Notes: generated by a model not told the origin, from the sequence alone. DNA of 64,000 nt from Acinetobacter silvestris (GCF_002135235.1 NZ_NEGB01000001.1:310001-374000), one strand, 5' to 3'. Shown: positions 26,553 through 38,104, counted from the first letter of the stretch. Numbers and translations are program-made.

Positions 26553-27482
26553 ATGAAAAACTTCTTTCTTTTTCTCTTTCGTTTCATCATAACGTTTGGT
26601 TACCGCATAAAATCTCCTCATGCCATTCCCAAAACCACTACTCTTGACTTAGCAGCTATTCAGAATACCGCAAAAATTTCTTTTTTTACGGTGGCACATC
26701 CAGATGATATTGAACTGTTTATGGGCTGTGAAGCTCGTCATCAAATTATTGATAATCCAGATGATAAGAAAGTTTTTATTGTTCTAACGGGTGGTGATGC
26801 AAACCGAAAAAATAGAAAAAAAGTATTCCGCGCAATTTCTTGGTGGCATGCTCGTGAAAAAGCCCATACCGCAGCCATTTCCTTTTGGAACAATAACAAA
26901 GATCAGGTTGTTGAAAATGAAGTATTAATCAATCAACGCTATGTGACTCGAATTTCTATCGGCTCAAGTATTGTCCTGTATAATTTAAGATTAACAGATG
27001 CAGATAAAACCACTTCATTAGATGAACTTGTTGAGCATAAAAGCCAATATATCTATGATGTTGTTCACCAGCAGCAATATTCACTTGAAGATATTAAAGA
27101 ATCTTTAATTAACATTATTAATCTAGAAATGGCAAACGCTCAAGAAGCCGCTTTCTATATTACAGATGAAGATTCAGAGAGAAATCCTGGTGATCATCTA
27201 GATCATCGTGCAACATCGCTTATTTTATTAGACATCTACCCAAAAATTTCAGTGCCTAAAAAATCTCTATTTGCTTATTTAACCTATTTTATTAAAACCA
27301 AACCGATCAACTTACAAGGTGAAGATAAAGACAAAAGTTTTGAAACTTGGAAAATAATGGGTGATGAATTAGATACTCATGGTTATAAAAAAAATGATGA
27401 TCCCTATCATATGCAATGGGTGGGTAAAGAATATAAAAGCTACACTATACCCGCATCACAGGAAAATATCTCCCAATCTTAG
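26553..27482 (+). CDS. PIG-L (LmbE) family deacetylase
   Basis: A 309-residue protein with a short hydrophobic N-terminus and the zinc-binding motif AHPDD (residues 48-52), followed by a second metal-site block PGDHLDHRAT. PIG-L/LmbE enzymes remove acetyl groups from N-acetylglucosamine units of glycolipids or small molecules. In this setting it probably deacetylates an outer-core amino sugar, making a free amine; this is inference. The ATG at 26553 has AGGTG just upstream and is preferred to the ATG at 26514. It ends at a strong shared terminator with ilvE. Confidence 0.8.
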   Translation: MKNFFLFLFRFIITFGYRIKSPHAIPKTTTLDLAAIQNTAKISFFTVAHPDDIELFMGCEARHQIIDNPDDKKVFIVLTGGDANRKNRKKVFRAISWWHAREKAHTAAISFWNNNKDQVVENEVLINQRYVTRISIGSSIVLYNLRLTDADKTTSLDELVEHKSQYIYDVVHQQQYSLEDIKESLINIINLEMANAQEAAFYITDEDSERNPGDHLDHRATSLILLDIYPKISVPKKSLFAYLTYFIKTKPINLQGEDKDKSFETWKIMGDELDTHGYKKNDDPYHMQWVGKEYKSYTIPASQENISQS

Positions 27483-27506
27483 AATAGCTACTTAATCCTT
27501 TTGCAC

Positions 27507-27547
27507 AAAAAAGGCATTGTTCTCATGTGAGAGAACAATGCCTTTTT
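27507..27547. terminator. strong bidirectional terminator
   Basis: An 18-bp stem AAAAAAGGCATTGTTCTC / GAGAACAATGCCTTTTT with a 6-base loop, between the convergent deacetylase and ilvE genes. Confidence 0.95.
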
Positions 27548-27561
27548 CTATAACACTAGAC

Positions 27562-28488
27562 TTATTTGATGTAAGTCAACCAGTGTGCATATTTTGGATC
27601 TTTACCTTGAACAGCATCAAAGTAAGCTTTTTGAATTTTTTCAGTAATTGGACCACGTGTACCATTGCCAATTTCACGATCATCATATTCACGAATAGGA
27701 GTAACTTCTGCTGCAGTACCCGTGAAGAATGCTTCATCACCAATATAAAATTCATCACGAGTGATACGACGTTCAATCACTTCATAACCCAAATCTTTAG
27801 CAATCGTAATAATGGTTTGACGAGTAATACCGTCTAAAGCGCCGCCCGAAATATCTGGGGTATGGATTACGCCATCTCGGACTAAGAAAACGTTTTCGCC
27901 AGAACCTTGGCACACATAACCCTGAGGATCCATCAACATTGCTTCATCATAGCCTGAATGTGCAACTTCTTGATGTGCCAAAATAGACAAGGTGTAGTTA
28001 CCTGATGCTTTCGCTTTACACATAGTCACATTGGGATGATGGTGTGTGAATGAAGAGGTTTTTACACGAATGCCTTTGGTCATCGCTTCTTCACCAAGAT
28101 AAGCACCCCAGCTCCATGCAGCGACAGTCGCATGAATGGTATTGTCTGTTGCTGCAATACCGAGTTTTTCCGAACCAATAAAAATAATTGGACGTAAATA
28201 GCATGATGCTAATTTATTTTCACGTACCACATCAATTTGAGCTTGTTCTAAAGTCTTTTGATCAAATGGTACTTTCATTTGATAAATTTTTGCAGAGTTT
28301 AGCAAACGTTTCGTATGATCTTGGAGACGGAAAATCGCAGTACCATTAGGCGTTTCATAAGCACGGACACCCTCAAAGACCCCCATACTATAATGTAATG
28401 TATGAGTTAAGACGTGGATTTTCGCTTCACGCCAGTCAACCAATTGTCCATCTTGCCAAATAAAACCATCACGATCAGCCAAGTTCAT
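27562..28488 (-). CDS. ilvE: branched-chain amino acid aminotransferase
   Basis: Class IV PLP enzyme for the last step of leucine, isoleucine and valine synthesis. Landmarks are LHYSMGVFEGVRAYE, the PLP-binding Lys in CKAKASGNY, GSGENVFLV and FFTGTAAEVTPIREYD. Length of 308 residues is normal. The start is ATG 28488 with GGAG about 8 bases before it; the GTG three codons upstream would overlap that site. It follows glnE by 26 bases, a shared transcript being likely. ilvE is the right border of the outer-core locus in Acinetobacter. Confidence 0.96.
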   Translation of the reverse strand: MNLADRDGFIWQDGQLVDWREAKIHVLTHTLHYSMGVFEGVRAYETPNGTAIFRLQDHTKRLLNSAKIYQMKVPFDQKTLEQAQIDVVRENKLASCYLRPIIFIGSEKLGIAATDNTIHATVAAWSWGAYLGEEAMTKGIRVKTSSFTHHHPNVTMCKAKASGNYTLSILAHQEVAHSGYDEAMLMDPQGYVCQGSGENVFLVRDGVIHTPDISGGALDGITRQTIITIAKDLGYEVIERRITRDEFYIGDEAFFTGTAAEVTPIREYDDREIGNGTRGPITEKIQKAYFDAVQGKDPKYAHWLTYIK

Positions 28489-28514
28489 GGCACACACTCC
28501 AAATTTTTATACAA

Positions 28515-31265
28515 TTATTCACTTTCCAACGCGAAAACCGCAGCTGGATCAATTAATCTTTGCCATAACTTGCAAACGACCTCTCGGGTATCGCGCCAAT
28601 CTGCTGCACTAACTTGCATACTGTGGTTTGCAAGGGCTAAGCGATGGCTCTCGGCTCGTTCACTGAGATAGGCTTGAATCAGAGCAGATACATCGTTACT
28701 GGATAAGTAACCGGCTTTTGCAGCATCTTCTAAAATTCGTACATTGTCGGAATAATGGGCGAGATCTTTATTCGTCCCACTCCAGGCTAACACGGCATAC
28801 TGTGCCATAAATTCTATGTCAACGATACCTCCTGCATCCTGTTTTAAATGAAAAATTCCATCTTTTTTCTGTTCTTTAGATGACCCAAGATGATCCTTCA
28901 TTTTTTGACGCATTTTCAATACTTCTGCACGAACCGTCTGCTCATCTCTCGGTAAAGTTAGAATGCGACAGCGCAATTGTTCAAATTTATCTCGTAAAGT
29001 TTGCTCACCTGCAATTGAGCGTGCACGCACTAAAGCTTGATGCTCCCACACCCAAGCACGTTTTATTTGATATTGTTCAAATGCTTTCAAACTGGTGACT
29101 AATAACCCCGCTTCACCGGATGGTCGTAAACGCGTATCAATTTCATACACACGCCCATCTAAAGTTTGGGTCGTCATTAAGGACATAAATTTTTGTGCAA
29201 CACGCATAGCGAATTCAAAACCGCTGATAACTTTATGACCATCCGTGTCTGCCTGTTCATCCATATAATGAATGAAGACTAGATCTAAATCTGACCCATA
29301 TCCCAGTTCAATTCCACCGACTTTTCCATACCCCACCACCACAAATGCTAAATGACTCAATGAGCATCTGTTCCCTTCCACATCCAATGGATAGCCGTGT
29401 TTTTTAGCCACCGTTTGATAGGCCAAATTGAGAGTGGCACTGACGGACACTTCAGCAATATCGGTTAAGGCATCAGACACCTTCATTAACGGACTTTCAG
29501 CCAATACGTCACTGGCAGCCACAGTCAGGACATTGGATTTTTTAAACAATCTTAACACCCGCATCTGATCTTCAACTTGATCTATTTCAATGCGTAATAA
29601 TTGTTGGCGTAATGAATCTTCTAAATCTTGGCGCTTCGGCAATTCAAAATCCATGGATAAAAATTCATCAAGCAATACAGGGTAATGCGTGAGCTCTTCA
29701 CAAATCCACGGGCTGACCGTTGCCATTTTCACCAAGCGTTGTAAGGCACCTTTACTTTCAATCAGCATCACCAAATACACAGTCCGACGCATGACAGATT
29801 CAATTAAAGGCATTAAGCGCAGCAATGCAATTTGTGGTTTATCTGACTGTAAAACAACTTCAATTAAATGTGGCCAAAACTCTTTTAAACGCTGTACCGC
29901 TTTAGCAGGTAATTTCTTAATCGCATGACCAAACCAAAACTCATGAATTAAGTTTTTAGTTTTTTCATCAAGAACCACATCCAATTGCTTTTCCAATTGA
30001 CCAAAGTTTTCAACTGTAGCATCCAAACCTTTTTCTTTAATAAGATGCTCAAATTGGTAAATCACTTTGCTACGCTTTTGATTCAAACACGCAATGAATG
30101 CTTCCCAACTCTCAAAACCCAATGTTTCACTCATTCTATGGCGTAAATCTGGCTCTGTAGGAAGTGACTGTGTTTGTTGGTCATTTAATGCCTGAATCGC
30201 ATGTTCAACACGGCGCAAAAATAAATAAGCATCCTCTAAGTCTGAGACAGCATTTTGTTCTAAAAGCCCCACCTGACCCAAATGCTGCAAACTGACTAAA
30301 CATTGCCGATCTTGTAATTCTAGTTTTGAACCACCGTAAATTAACTGGAAAACTTGGACAATAAATTCAACTTCTCGAATACCACCGGCACCTAATTTAA
30401 TATCATCTTCAATATTACGGCGTGTAACTTCACGCTCAATCATGGCTTTCATTTCGCGCATCGCTTCGAATGCAGTGTAATCGACATATTTACGAAACAC
30501 GAAAGGACGAGTCATCTCGAGTAAATCATCGCCCTCCTTACCCCCCGAAACAATGCGGGCTTTAATCCATGCATAACGCTCCCATTCACGCCCATGCTGG
30601 CTCAAATATTTTTCCAGCGCGACATGACTGATGGCTAAGGCAGAACCATCACCCCAAGGGCGCAAACGCATATCGACCCGAAAAACAAAACCATCTGCCG
30701 TGATGTGGTCAAGCAGATAAATCAACTTTTGCCCCCAAAGAATACAAAACTGTTGCACATCAATCGACTTGCGCCCATTGCATTCACCTTGTTCATCAAA
30801 GGCAAAAATTAAATCAATATCACTGGATAAATTCAGCTCTTGTGCACCCAATTTCCCCATGGCGATCACAATCAGATCTTGCACCTTACCGGAATAACCG
30901 ATCGGCTCTCCATGTTTCGCCACCAACGGAGCACGTGCAAAAGCTTTTGCAGCAATAATACTGGCATCGGCAAAATCGGAAAGCTCACGCGTTAATGTCA
31001 CGACCTCAGTCATTTGATTGGCATCTTGCCAAATCCAACGAAACATTAGACGAGCACGCAATACACGAATTGTATGCATCCACGTCATTTCATCATGAAT
31101 GGAGACTAAAGCGTCTTGTACTAGATGCTGAATCTTTTCCGTTGAGAAGGAACTACTAAATTGATCAACTGCATAATCTTGTTCTAAAACAGCTTGATGT
31201 AAATTTAATACTTGTTCTGCATACTGACTTGCACGTAAAGTTTTTTGCAATTGTTCAGCGTTCAT
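28515..31265 (-). CDS. glnE: glutamine synthetase adenylyltransferase / adenylyl-removing enzyme
   Basis: A 916-residue bifunctional enzyme that switches glutamine synthetase off and on by adding or removing AMP. Two nucleotidyltransferase domains are visible: MGKLGAQELNLSSDIDLIF in the N-terminal half and VVGYGKVGGIELGYGSDLDLVF in the C-terminal half, each with the GxS/DxD pattern. Length is slightly short but within the family range. Upstream is an unrelated orphan kinase 94 bases away. Confidence 0.95.
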   Translation of the reverse strand: MNAEQLQKTLRASQYAEQVLNLHQAVLEQDYAVDQFSSSFSTEKIQHLVQDALVSIHDEMTWMHTIRVLRARLMFRWIWQDANQMTEVVTLTRELSDFADASIIAAKAFARAPLVAKHGEPIGYSGKVQDLIVIAMGKLGAQELNLSSDIDLIFAFDEQGECNGRKSIDVQQFCILWGQKLIYLLDHITADGFVFRVDMRLRPWGDGSALAISHVALEKYLSQHGREWERYAWIKARIVSGGKEGDDLLEMTRPFVFRKYVDYTAFEAMREMKAMIEREVTRRNIEDDIKLGAGGIREVEFIVQVFQLIYGGSKLELQDRQCLVSLQHLGQVGLLEQNAVSDLEDAYLFLRRVEHAIQALNDQQTQSLPTEPDLRHRMSETLGFESWEAFIACLNQKRSKVIYQFEHLIKEKGLDATVENFGQLEKQLDVVLDEKTKNLIHEFWFGHAIKKLPAKAVQRLKEFWPHLIEVVLQSDKPQIALLRLMPLIESVMRRTVYLVMLIESKGALQRLVKMATVSPWICEELTHYPVLLDEFLSMDFELPKRQDLEDSLRQQLLRIEIDQVEDQMRVLRLFKKSNVLTVAASDVLAESPLMKVSDALTDIAEVSVSATLNLAYQTVAKKHGYPLDVEGNRCSLSHLAFVVVGYGKVGGIELGYGSDLDLVFIHYMDEQADTDGHKVISGFEFAMRVAQKFMSLMTTQTLDGRVYEIDTRLRPSGEAGLLVTSLKAFEQYQIKRAWVWEHQALVRARSIAGEQTLRDKFEQLRCRILTLPRDEQTVRAEVLKMRQKMKDHLGSSKEQKKDGIFHLKQDAGGIVDIEFMAQYAVLAWSGTNKDLAHYSDNVRILEDAAKAGYLSSNDVSALIQAYLSERAESHRLALANHSMQVSAADWRDTREVVCKLWQRLIDPAAVFALESE

Positions 31266-31359
31266 CGGAAAAGCCTGTACGTCTTAATTATGTTTTATTT
31301 ATAGCAGGTGAAAACTAATTTGAGAAAAATTAATTTACTTTTATTTGAATTTTAAATGC

Positions 31360-32619
31360 TTATTGATGTAAATACTCTTGCACCTGCAAAACAGAACTCG
31401 TCTTTGCCGCTGTTGGTAATAATACTTTAAATGTGGTTCCTTCACCCTCTTTCGATTGCACGGTAATTTTCCCGTAATTTAAATCGATAAATCGTTTACA
31501 CAGCACCAATCCTAAACCCGTCCCTTTTTCGCCCGATGTCCCCTTTAGACTCACTTGAATATGCGGATCAAAGATCGTTTCGATTTGCGTTTTTGTCATA
31601 CCTAAACCCGAATCTTGAATCTCAACCTCTACACCCTGTGCGGATGATCTGGCGCGAATCGAAACTTTGCCCGAGCCATCAACATGGGTAAATTTTAAAG
31701 CATTTGACACCAAGTTCTGAATCACCGATGTCATCATATTGATATCTGCAAACACCTTAATGTCCTCAGAAACATCTTCGATCAGTTCAATATTTTTTTT
31801 AACTGCAAGCGTATTGAGTACTGCATAAACAATTTGCGTCACTTGCTTTAAATTAAAATGGATTGGGTGATAGACAAAACGACCACCTTCAGCCATGGCC
31901 CAATTCAACAAATTTTCTAACAAGTTATAGGTCGACTGAGTCGTATCATGCAAATATTCAGCAATATTTTGAATTTCAGGCTCAGCTAAAGTATCGCGCT
32001 CTTCTGCCAAGACCTCAGAGAAGCCAATTAAACCATGAAATGGCGCGCGTAAATCATGCGCAATAATTTGGAAAAATTTTGTCTTACTTGAATTTAATGC
32101 AGATTGTTGTTCGTATAATTCTTTTAACTCATCATATTCTAAACGCAACTCAATAATATCCATGATACTCATGGCAAACTCTTGTACCAGTTCTAAATTT
32201 TGCGCACTGTAGGATTCTTTTTTTTGATCAAATAAAATGACTTGACCAATAGATTCCGTCGTATTGATTTTTAAATCAAAAGCGACAATTCGATGATGCT
32301 TAACCCCAAGATCTTGAATATGTTGTGAAAAAGCCGGAAAGTTCTCATGATGCAAATCAAGCACCCAATCACCTGCAAAATAAGGCGTTAAATTGGCTTC
32401 TTTTTTTGCCTGTAATGCTTTAAAGCCATCCTGAGATGAATACCAAATATATGGCTCATGATGAAAAGCTAAAATTGCACAATCTGCTTGTAAAATCCCT
32501 CGTGCACATTTTAAAAACCCATCAATACGATTATCTGCGGTAAAAACGCCTAATAACAAAGATAATTTGCATGCACTGAGTTGATCAGCCTGACCAAGTT
32601 CTAAAAATTCTAGCCTCAT
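31360..32619 (-). CDS. soluble sensor histidine kinase with GAF-like input
   Basis: About 419 residues, no transmembrane segment. The N-terminal 170 residues resemble a GAF sensory domain. Then come a coiled coil (ELKELYEQQSALNSSKTKF), the HisKA box with His in IIAHDLRAPFHGLIGFSEVL, and an HATPase domain (NLVSNALKFTHVDG, DSGLGMT, GTGLGLVLCKRF). ATG 32619 is chosen since AGAGG precedes it; the TTG at 32637 is an alternative. No response regulator is adjacent, so it is an orphan kinase with unknown signal and partner. Confidence 0.85.
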   Translation of the reverse strand: MRLEFLELGQADQLSACKLSLLLGVFTADNRIDGFLKCARGILQADCAILAFHHEPYIWYSSQDGFKALQAKKEANLTPYFAGDWVLDLHHENFPAFSQHIQDLGVKHHRIVAFDLKINTTESIGQVILFDQKKESYSAQNLELVQEFAMSIMDIIELRLEYDELKELYEQQSALNSSKTKFFQIIAHDLRAPFHGLIGFSEVLAEERDTLAEPEIQNIAEYLHDTTQSTYNLLENLLNWAMAEGGRFVYHPIHFNLKQVTQIVYAVLNTLAVKKNIELIEDVSEDIKVFADINMMTSVIQNLVSNALKFTHVDGSGKVSIRARSSAQGVEVEIQDSGLGMTKTQIETIFDPHIQVSLKGTSGEKGTGLGLVLCKRFIDLNYGKITVQSKEGEGTTFKVLLPTAAKTSSVLQVQEYLHQ

Positions 32620-32873
32620 ACCCCGCCTCTCTAGCAATGATGAGTATTTTATTTATATTTTTACAAAACTTACACAATCCAATATATCAATAATATTTTT
32701 AAATTCATACTGTTTCGTTAAGAAGAAACACTGAATAGATTTCTTTATCGAAAGCAAAACGTTATTTATTTCACTTCACGCTTCACTTTAAAGTTATTTT
32801 TAAAATACAAACAATAACTTATTATAATAAAAAATAAATACCATGCAATCTAATCACATTTTATTGAGACAAT
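32620..32873. other. AT-rich gap upstream of the orphan kinase
   Basis: No gene is visible. It contains the kinase promoter region, low in GC, and ends at the tRNA terminator. Confidence 0.5.
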
Positions 32874-32911
32874 AAAAAACCCCAAGCCTTTAGTACAAGC
32901 TTGGGGTTTTT
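32874..32911 (-). terminator. terminator of tRNA-Leu
   Basis: CCCCAAGC / GCTTGGGG stem (32880-32887 and 32899-32906) with A and T runs outside it. It lies just after the leftward tRNA gene. A small extra hairpin AGAATC / GATTCT (32912-32927) sits between. Confidence 0.88.
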
Positions 32912-32932
32912 AGAATCTCATGATTCTGAATT

Positions 32933-33019
32933 TGGTCCCGAGGGTCGGACTCGAACCGACACGTCATCTCTGACAGCGGATTTTGAATCCGCCGCGTCTA
33001 CCAATTTCACCACCTCGGG
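32933..33019 (-). tRNA. tRNA-Leu, anticodon CAA
   Basis: An 87-base gene with encoded CCA. The acceptor stem is CCCGAGG / CCTCGGG. The anticodon stem GCGGA / TCCGC encloses the loop TTCAAAA, so the anticodon is CAA (reads UUG). The long variable arm, typical of leucine tRNA, and the T arm GTCGG-TTCGAGT-CCGAC are present. It is transcribed leftward from a good promoter, towards the terminator at 32874. Confidence 0.95.
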
Positions 33020-33034
33020 AGAGGTTGTGTGCGT

Positions 33035-33062
33035 ATAATAGCGTGTTTGATTTTGTTGTCAA
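33035..33062 (-). promoter_or_regulatory. promoter of tRNA-Leu
   Basis: On the minus strand: perfect TTGACA (33057-33062), 16-base spacer, TATTAT (33035-33040), then ACGCACAC before the tRNA. The -35 lies inside an inverted repeat GTTGTC-AAC-GACAAC. Confidence 0.8.
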
Positions 33063-33199
33063 CGACAACTTTTTACAATTGGTTATTTTTAAATCACAAT
33101 TGGTTATTTTGATGTATAAATCAGCAATTTTAGCCATCAAATCGAAAAAAGACTATACTAGCTCCAGTTTTTACTTCGCAGTTTTTATCGTATTCCATG

Positions 33200-34231
33200 A
33201 TGCAACTTTCTGACTTTAATTTTGACCTCCCCGATGAACTTATTGCCCGTTATCCTTTAGAAACTCGCAGTGCTTCTCGCCTCCTTCATTTAAATACCAG
33301 TGGCAGTTATCAAGATCTTCACTTCACAGATATTTTAGATCTGTTCGAAGAAGGTGATTTAATGGTGCTGAATGATACTAAAGTGATGAAAGCTCGCCTT
33401 AAAGGTAAGCGCGCTACTGGTGGTGCCGTTGAAGTTTTGGTTGAACGTATTTTTAATCAAACAATTGCGCATTGTCATATTAAAGCCAGTAATTCACCCA
33501 AAGCGGGAGCTGAACTCTTTATTGGTGAAGATGCAATTAAAGTCACAGTCATTGGTCGTCATGAAAATTTGTTTGAAGTTGAATTTTCACAACCTATTTT
33601 GCAAGTTTTAGATCGTTATGGCCAACTACCAATCCCGCCTTATTTCAATCGTGAAGCAGAAGAAATTGATACCGTTCGTTATCAAACCGTATTTAATGAT
33701 CCCACCAAACTAGCCAGTGTTGCTGCACCGACAGCAAGCCTACATTTTGACCAAAACTTATTAGATCAATTGGAACAAAAAGGCATCCATAAAGCTTTCG
33801 TGACATTGCATGTGGGCGCAGGCACATTTTTACCTGTACGCACTACAGATATTGCAAATCATGTGATGCATAGTGAATGGTGCGATGTGCCAGAAGCAAC
33901 TGCCAAACTCATTCAAGAGACCCAAGCACGTGGTAATAAAGTCATTGCCGTTGGGACCACTGCGACTCGTGCATTGGAAAGTGCAGCTCAAGCCTGCGGT
34001 GGCAAAATTGGTGCGTGGATGGGTGATACACAAATTTTTATTTATCCAGGTTATCAATTCTGCGTGGTAGATCGATTAATCACGAACTTCCACCTACCTG
34101 AATCAACACTATTAATGCTCGTTTCAGCATTATCCAATCAAGAAAATATTTTAAATGCTTATCAGCATGCAATTGCTCAACAATACCGTTTCTTTAGTTA
34201 TGGTGATGCTATGTTGGTTGATCGAATCTAA
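33200..34231 (+). CDS. queA: S-adenosylmethionine:tRNA ribosyltransferase-isomerase
   Basis: A 343-residue enzyme that moves the ribose of SAM onto the modified base preQ1 in tRNA, the penultimate step of queuosine synthesis. Landmarks include [22 protein letters not shown] at the N-terminus, [31 protein letters not shown] and [18 protein letters not shown]. The start is taken at ATG 33200 (MQLSDF), with ATG 33197 adding one residue. tgt, the other queuosine gene, lies 2.2 kb downstream, separated by two unrelated genes and a terminator. Confidence 0.96.
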   Translation: MQLSDFNFDLPDELIARYPLETRSASRLLHLNTSGSYQDLHFTDILDLFEEGDLMVLNDTKVMKARLKGKRATGGAVEVLVERIFNQTIAHCHIKASNSPKAGAELFIGEDAIKVTVIGRHENLFEVEFSQPILQVLDRYGQLPIPPYFNREAEEIDTVRYQTVFNDPTKLASVAAPTASLHFDQNLLDQLEQKGIHKAFVTLHVGAGTFLPVRTTDIANHVMHSEWCDVPEATAKLIQETQARGNKVIAVGTTATRALESAAQACGGKIGAWMGDTQIFIYPGYQFCVVDRLITNFHLPESTLLMLVSALSNQENILNAYQHAIAQQYRFFSYGDAMLVDRI

Positions 34232-34238
34232 AGCTGAA

Positions 34239-34271
34239 ATAAAAGAGCTGGCAACAACCAGCTCTTTTATC
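34239..34271 (+). terminator. terminator after queA
   Basis: ATAAAAGAGCTGG / CCAGCTCTTTTAT stem with a 6-base loop. Confidence 0.9.
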
Positions 34272-34401
34272 AATAAAAATACTCAAAAATTTAAAGAGAT
34301 AGAATTTCAAATAGATTGTTTTTAGCGCATAATCCAGCACATTACGATTTAATACTTGTGCTTAAATCCCCTTAACTGCCACTTAAGCTCATACAGATTT
34401 C

Positions 34402-35427
34402 ATGCCTCTAGATACCGTACAGTACATTCTTCATCTTAGAACTAAAAAAAATAAACAAGTCATGGAAAATATCGCGCGTCTTTGGGATATCGGCAGACAA
34501 GCAACGTCTGCACAAGATATTTTAGATGCCTTACATCCTTGGGGTACAAGCAAAGATTTATCCTTTTATAATACCATTCCACGCTTACTCATTATTATTG
34601 CTGTTCTAACCATCCTTATTGGCTGGTTTATTCATCCTTATTTCCCCTATCCTTTAAGTTTGCTGGCAAGTTTCCTCTGTGGTTTCCTTGCTTATCTTAT
34701 CTATGAAAGTGAGGATCCTATTGTGGAGATCACTCAATATTTAGAACAACGAATATTATTACTTCGCTACGATTTACACTTTAATAAGATGCCAAGCTAT
34801 ATTTCAGCCACCAGTAATCCATTATTGGTCCTGAGCAAGTTGAAACAAACTTTTCCTTTGTTTTCTCAAGGCAATGTTTCTAATGAAATTATCCAGTTTG
34901 CATCTACAACTTGGCATGATGGAGAAATTGAGCACCAAGTGATGCTGTTTCAATATCACTATGCCAATGAACTCTCTATACGTGGTTTAGATACTGAAAA
35001 ACAAAAAATAAAGGAAATCCATAAAGATCAATGGGGGGCTTTTATCTTTCAAATGCCAGCTTTAGGTTTTGCTGCCAGCAATCAACATGATGAGTTTATT
35101 TATCCGTATACCCAAACTTGGTTAACCAGTGATATCTTAGTCAATCAAAACCTACATATCTTTGGCTATGATCAGCATCAACTTGCACGAACCATTAGCC
35201 CCAGTTTAACCTTAAAGTTAAGTGATTTTTTTGAGCATTATTCAGGTGATGTGGTCTATCATTTTCAAGAGAATATACTCTGCTATATTGGTGAGCAAAA
35301 CTTATTACGTGTATCTCGAAAGAAACAAGACATCACCGATATTTCTGTATTAAGAGGCCATTTGCGTACATTGACCTTACCTGAATATGAAAATTTCAAA
35401 CAGAGCATGCTAAACTTAATTGCATAA
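34402..35427 (+). CDS. uncharacterised membrane protein paired with LemA
   Basis: A 341-residue protein with two adjacent transmembrane helices (about residues 61-100) after a cytoplasmic N-terminal region, and a long soluble C-terminal domain with scattered aromatic residues. Genes for such two-helix proteins commonly sit next to lemA; this looks similar to the DUF3137-type partners, though I cannot confirm the family. The start is uncertain: ATG 34402 and ATG 34462 both lack a clear ribosome binding site. It ends 23 bases before lemA. Confidence 0.65.
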   Translation: MPLDTVQYILHLRTKKNKQVMENIARLWDIGRQATSAQDILDALHPWGTSKDLSFYNTIPRLLIIIAVLTILIGWFIHPYFPYPLSLLASFLCGFLAYLIYESEDPIVEITQYLEQRILLLRYDLHFNKMPSYISATSNPLLVLSKLKQTFPLFSQGNVSNEIIQFASTTWHDGEIEHQVMLFQYHYANELSIRGLDTEKQKIKEIHKDQWGAFIFQMPALGFAASNQHDEFIYPYTQTWLTSDILVNQNLHIFGYDQHQLARTISPSLTLKLSDFFEHYSGDVVYHFQENILCYIGEQNLLRVSRKKQDITDISVLRGHLRTLTLPEYENFKQSMLNLIA

Positions 35428-35450
35428 CAAATAAACAAGGAATAACGACT

Positions 35451-36017
35451 ATGGGTTTATTGATTTTTATTGGTATTTTTGTTATCGCTGCAATTTGGGC
35501 GATTTCAATTCGTAATAACATTGTTCGTTATTTTAATGCAACCAAACGAGCGTGGGCTGAAGTGGCCAATTTTGAACGCCAAAAAGTTAAAACTTTGGAG
35601 GCTTTAGAGCAAACGCTAGCGCAATACACTCACTTTGAAAAATCGACTTTAGAAAAAGTGACAGAATTACGCCAACAAATTTTGAATTTAAATCTCGATC
35701 ATGCCGATGTCTCACATTTACAACATATTGAAAAGCTCAACCAAGATGTGATGCGTAGCTTAAATGTCGTGATTGAAAACTATCCAGAATTAAAAGCAGA
35801 TACTTTGTATGCAAAGATGATGGATGATATTCAAGAACAAAATGAAAATGTCGGTGCTGCGATTACCATCTTTAACCGAAATGTCGAAGAGTTTAATAAC
35901 ACCATTCAAATCTTTCCCAACAACCTCATTAACAGTGTAACTTTGGCAAAGAAGTCGATTCGTCCATTTTCAGATTCAATTACGTTACAAAATTTTGACT
36001 ATCGACCTAATTTTTAA
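35451..36017 (+). CDS. lemA: LemA family protein
   Basis: A 188-residue protein with an N-terminal transmembrane helix, then a long helical domain with the LemA pattern (NATKRAWAEVANFERQKVKTLEAL; MMDDIQEQNENVGAAITIFNRNVEEFNNTIQIFPNNL). Cellular role is unknown for the family. AGGAA precedes the start at good distance. It follows the two-helix membrane protein gene and likely shares its transcript. Confidence 0.88.
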   Translation: MGLLIFIGIFVIAAIWAISIRNNIVRYFNATKRAWAEVANFERQKVKTLEALEQTLAQYTHFEKSTLEKVTELRQQILNLNLDHADVSHLQHIEKLNQDVMRSLNVVIENYPELKADTLYAKMMDDIQEQNENVGAAITIFNRNVEEFNNTIQIFPNNLINSVTLAKKSIRPFSDSITLQNFDYRPNF

Positions 36018-37558
<1,541 letters not shown>

Positions 37559-37774
37559 TATTCAAATATAAAACAGCATTGAATATTCCGTCATCAGTAT
37601 TTGCGCTCAAACTCAAGACAATGTAAATTGCAGAACAAGTCAATTTAAATGTCATGTGGTTTTTGTTATTTCAAAATATATAACGTTATTAACTAGAAAT
37701 TTTTTCAGTTGTAACCATATTGAAGTCTCAACGACCACAAAAAGACACCCGTTATTTAACTTTAGGAAACTAAA

Positions 37775-38104
37775 ATGAGCTTTTTTATTTCTTCTGCTCA
37801 CGCTGCACCAGCAGCTGCACAAGGTCCAAGCATGATGGCAAACATATTAATGATTGCTGTATTTGTAGCAATCTTCTATTTCCTCATTTGGCGTCCTCAA
37901 GCAAAACGCGCAAAAGAACATCGCAACTTAGTTGAAAGCTTAGGCGTAGGCAGTGAAGTTGTATTTGCGGGTGGTTTAATGGGACGTATCACCAAGATCG
38001 AAGGTGATTTTGCAGTCGTTGAGCTAAACCGTGGTAATGAAGTTAAAATCCAACGTGCGAGTGTCATTTCAGTATTGCCTGAAGGCACACTAAATAACCT
38101 TTAA
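37775..38104 (+). CDS. yajC: SecYEG accessory protein YajC
   Basis: A 109-residue single-pass inner-membrane protein that copurifies with SecDF. One transmembrane segment (MMANILMIAVFVAIFYFLIW) is followed by RPQAKRAKEHRNLVESLGVGSEVV, the family signature. TAGGAAAC upstream is a suitable ribosome binding site. It is the first of the yajC-secD-secF set, 53 bases before secD. Confidence 0.95.
   Translation: MSFFISSAHAAPAAAQGPSMMANILMIAVFVAIFYFLIWRPQAKRAKEHRNLVESLGVGSEVVFAGGLMGRITKIEGDFAVVELNRGNEVKIQRASVISVLPEGTLNNL

Noticed and set aside
28515..31265. multiple short plus-strand frames within glnE
   Set aside because: They are shadows on the opposite strand of a full-length glnE.
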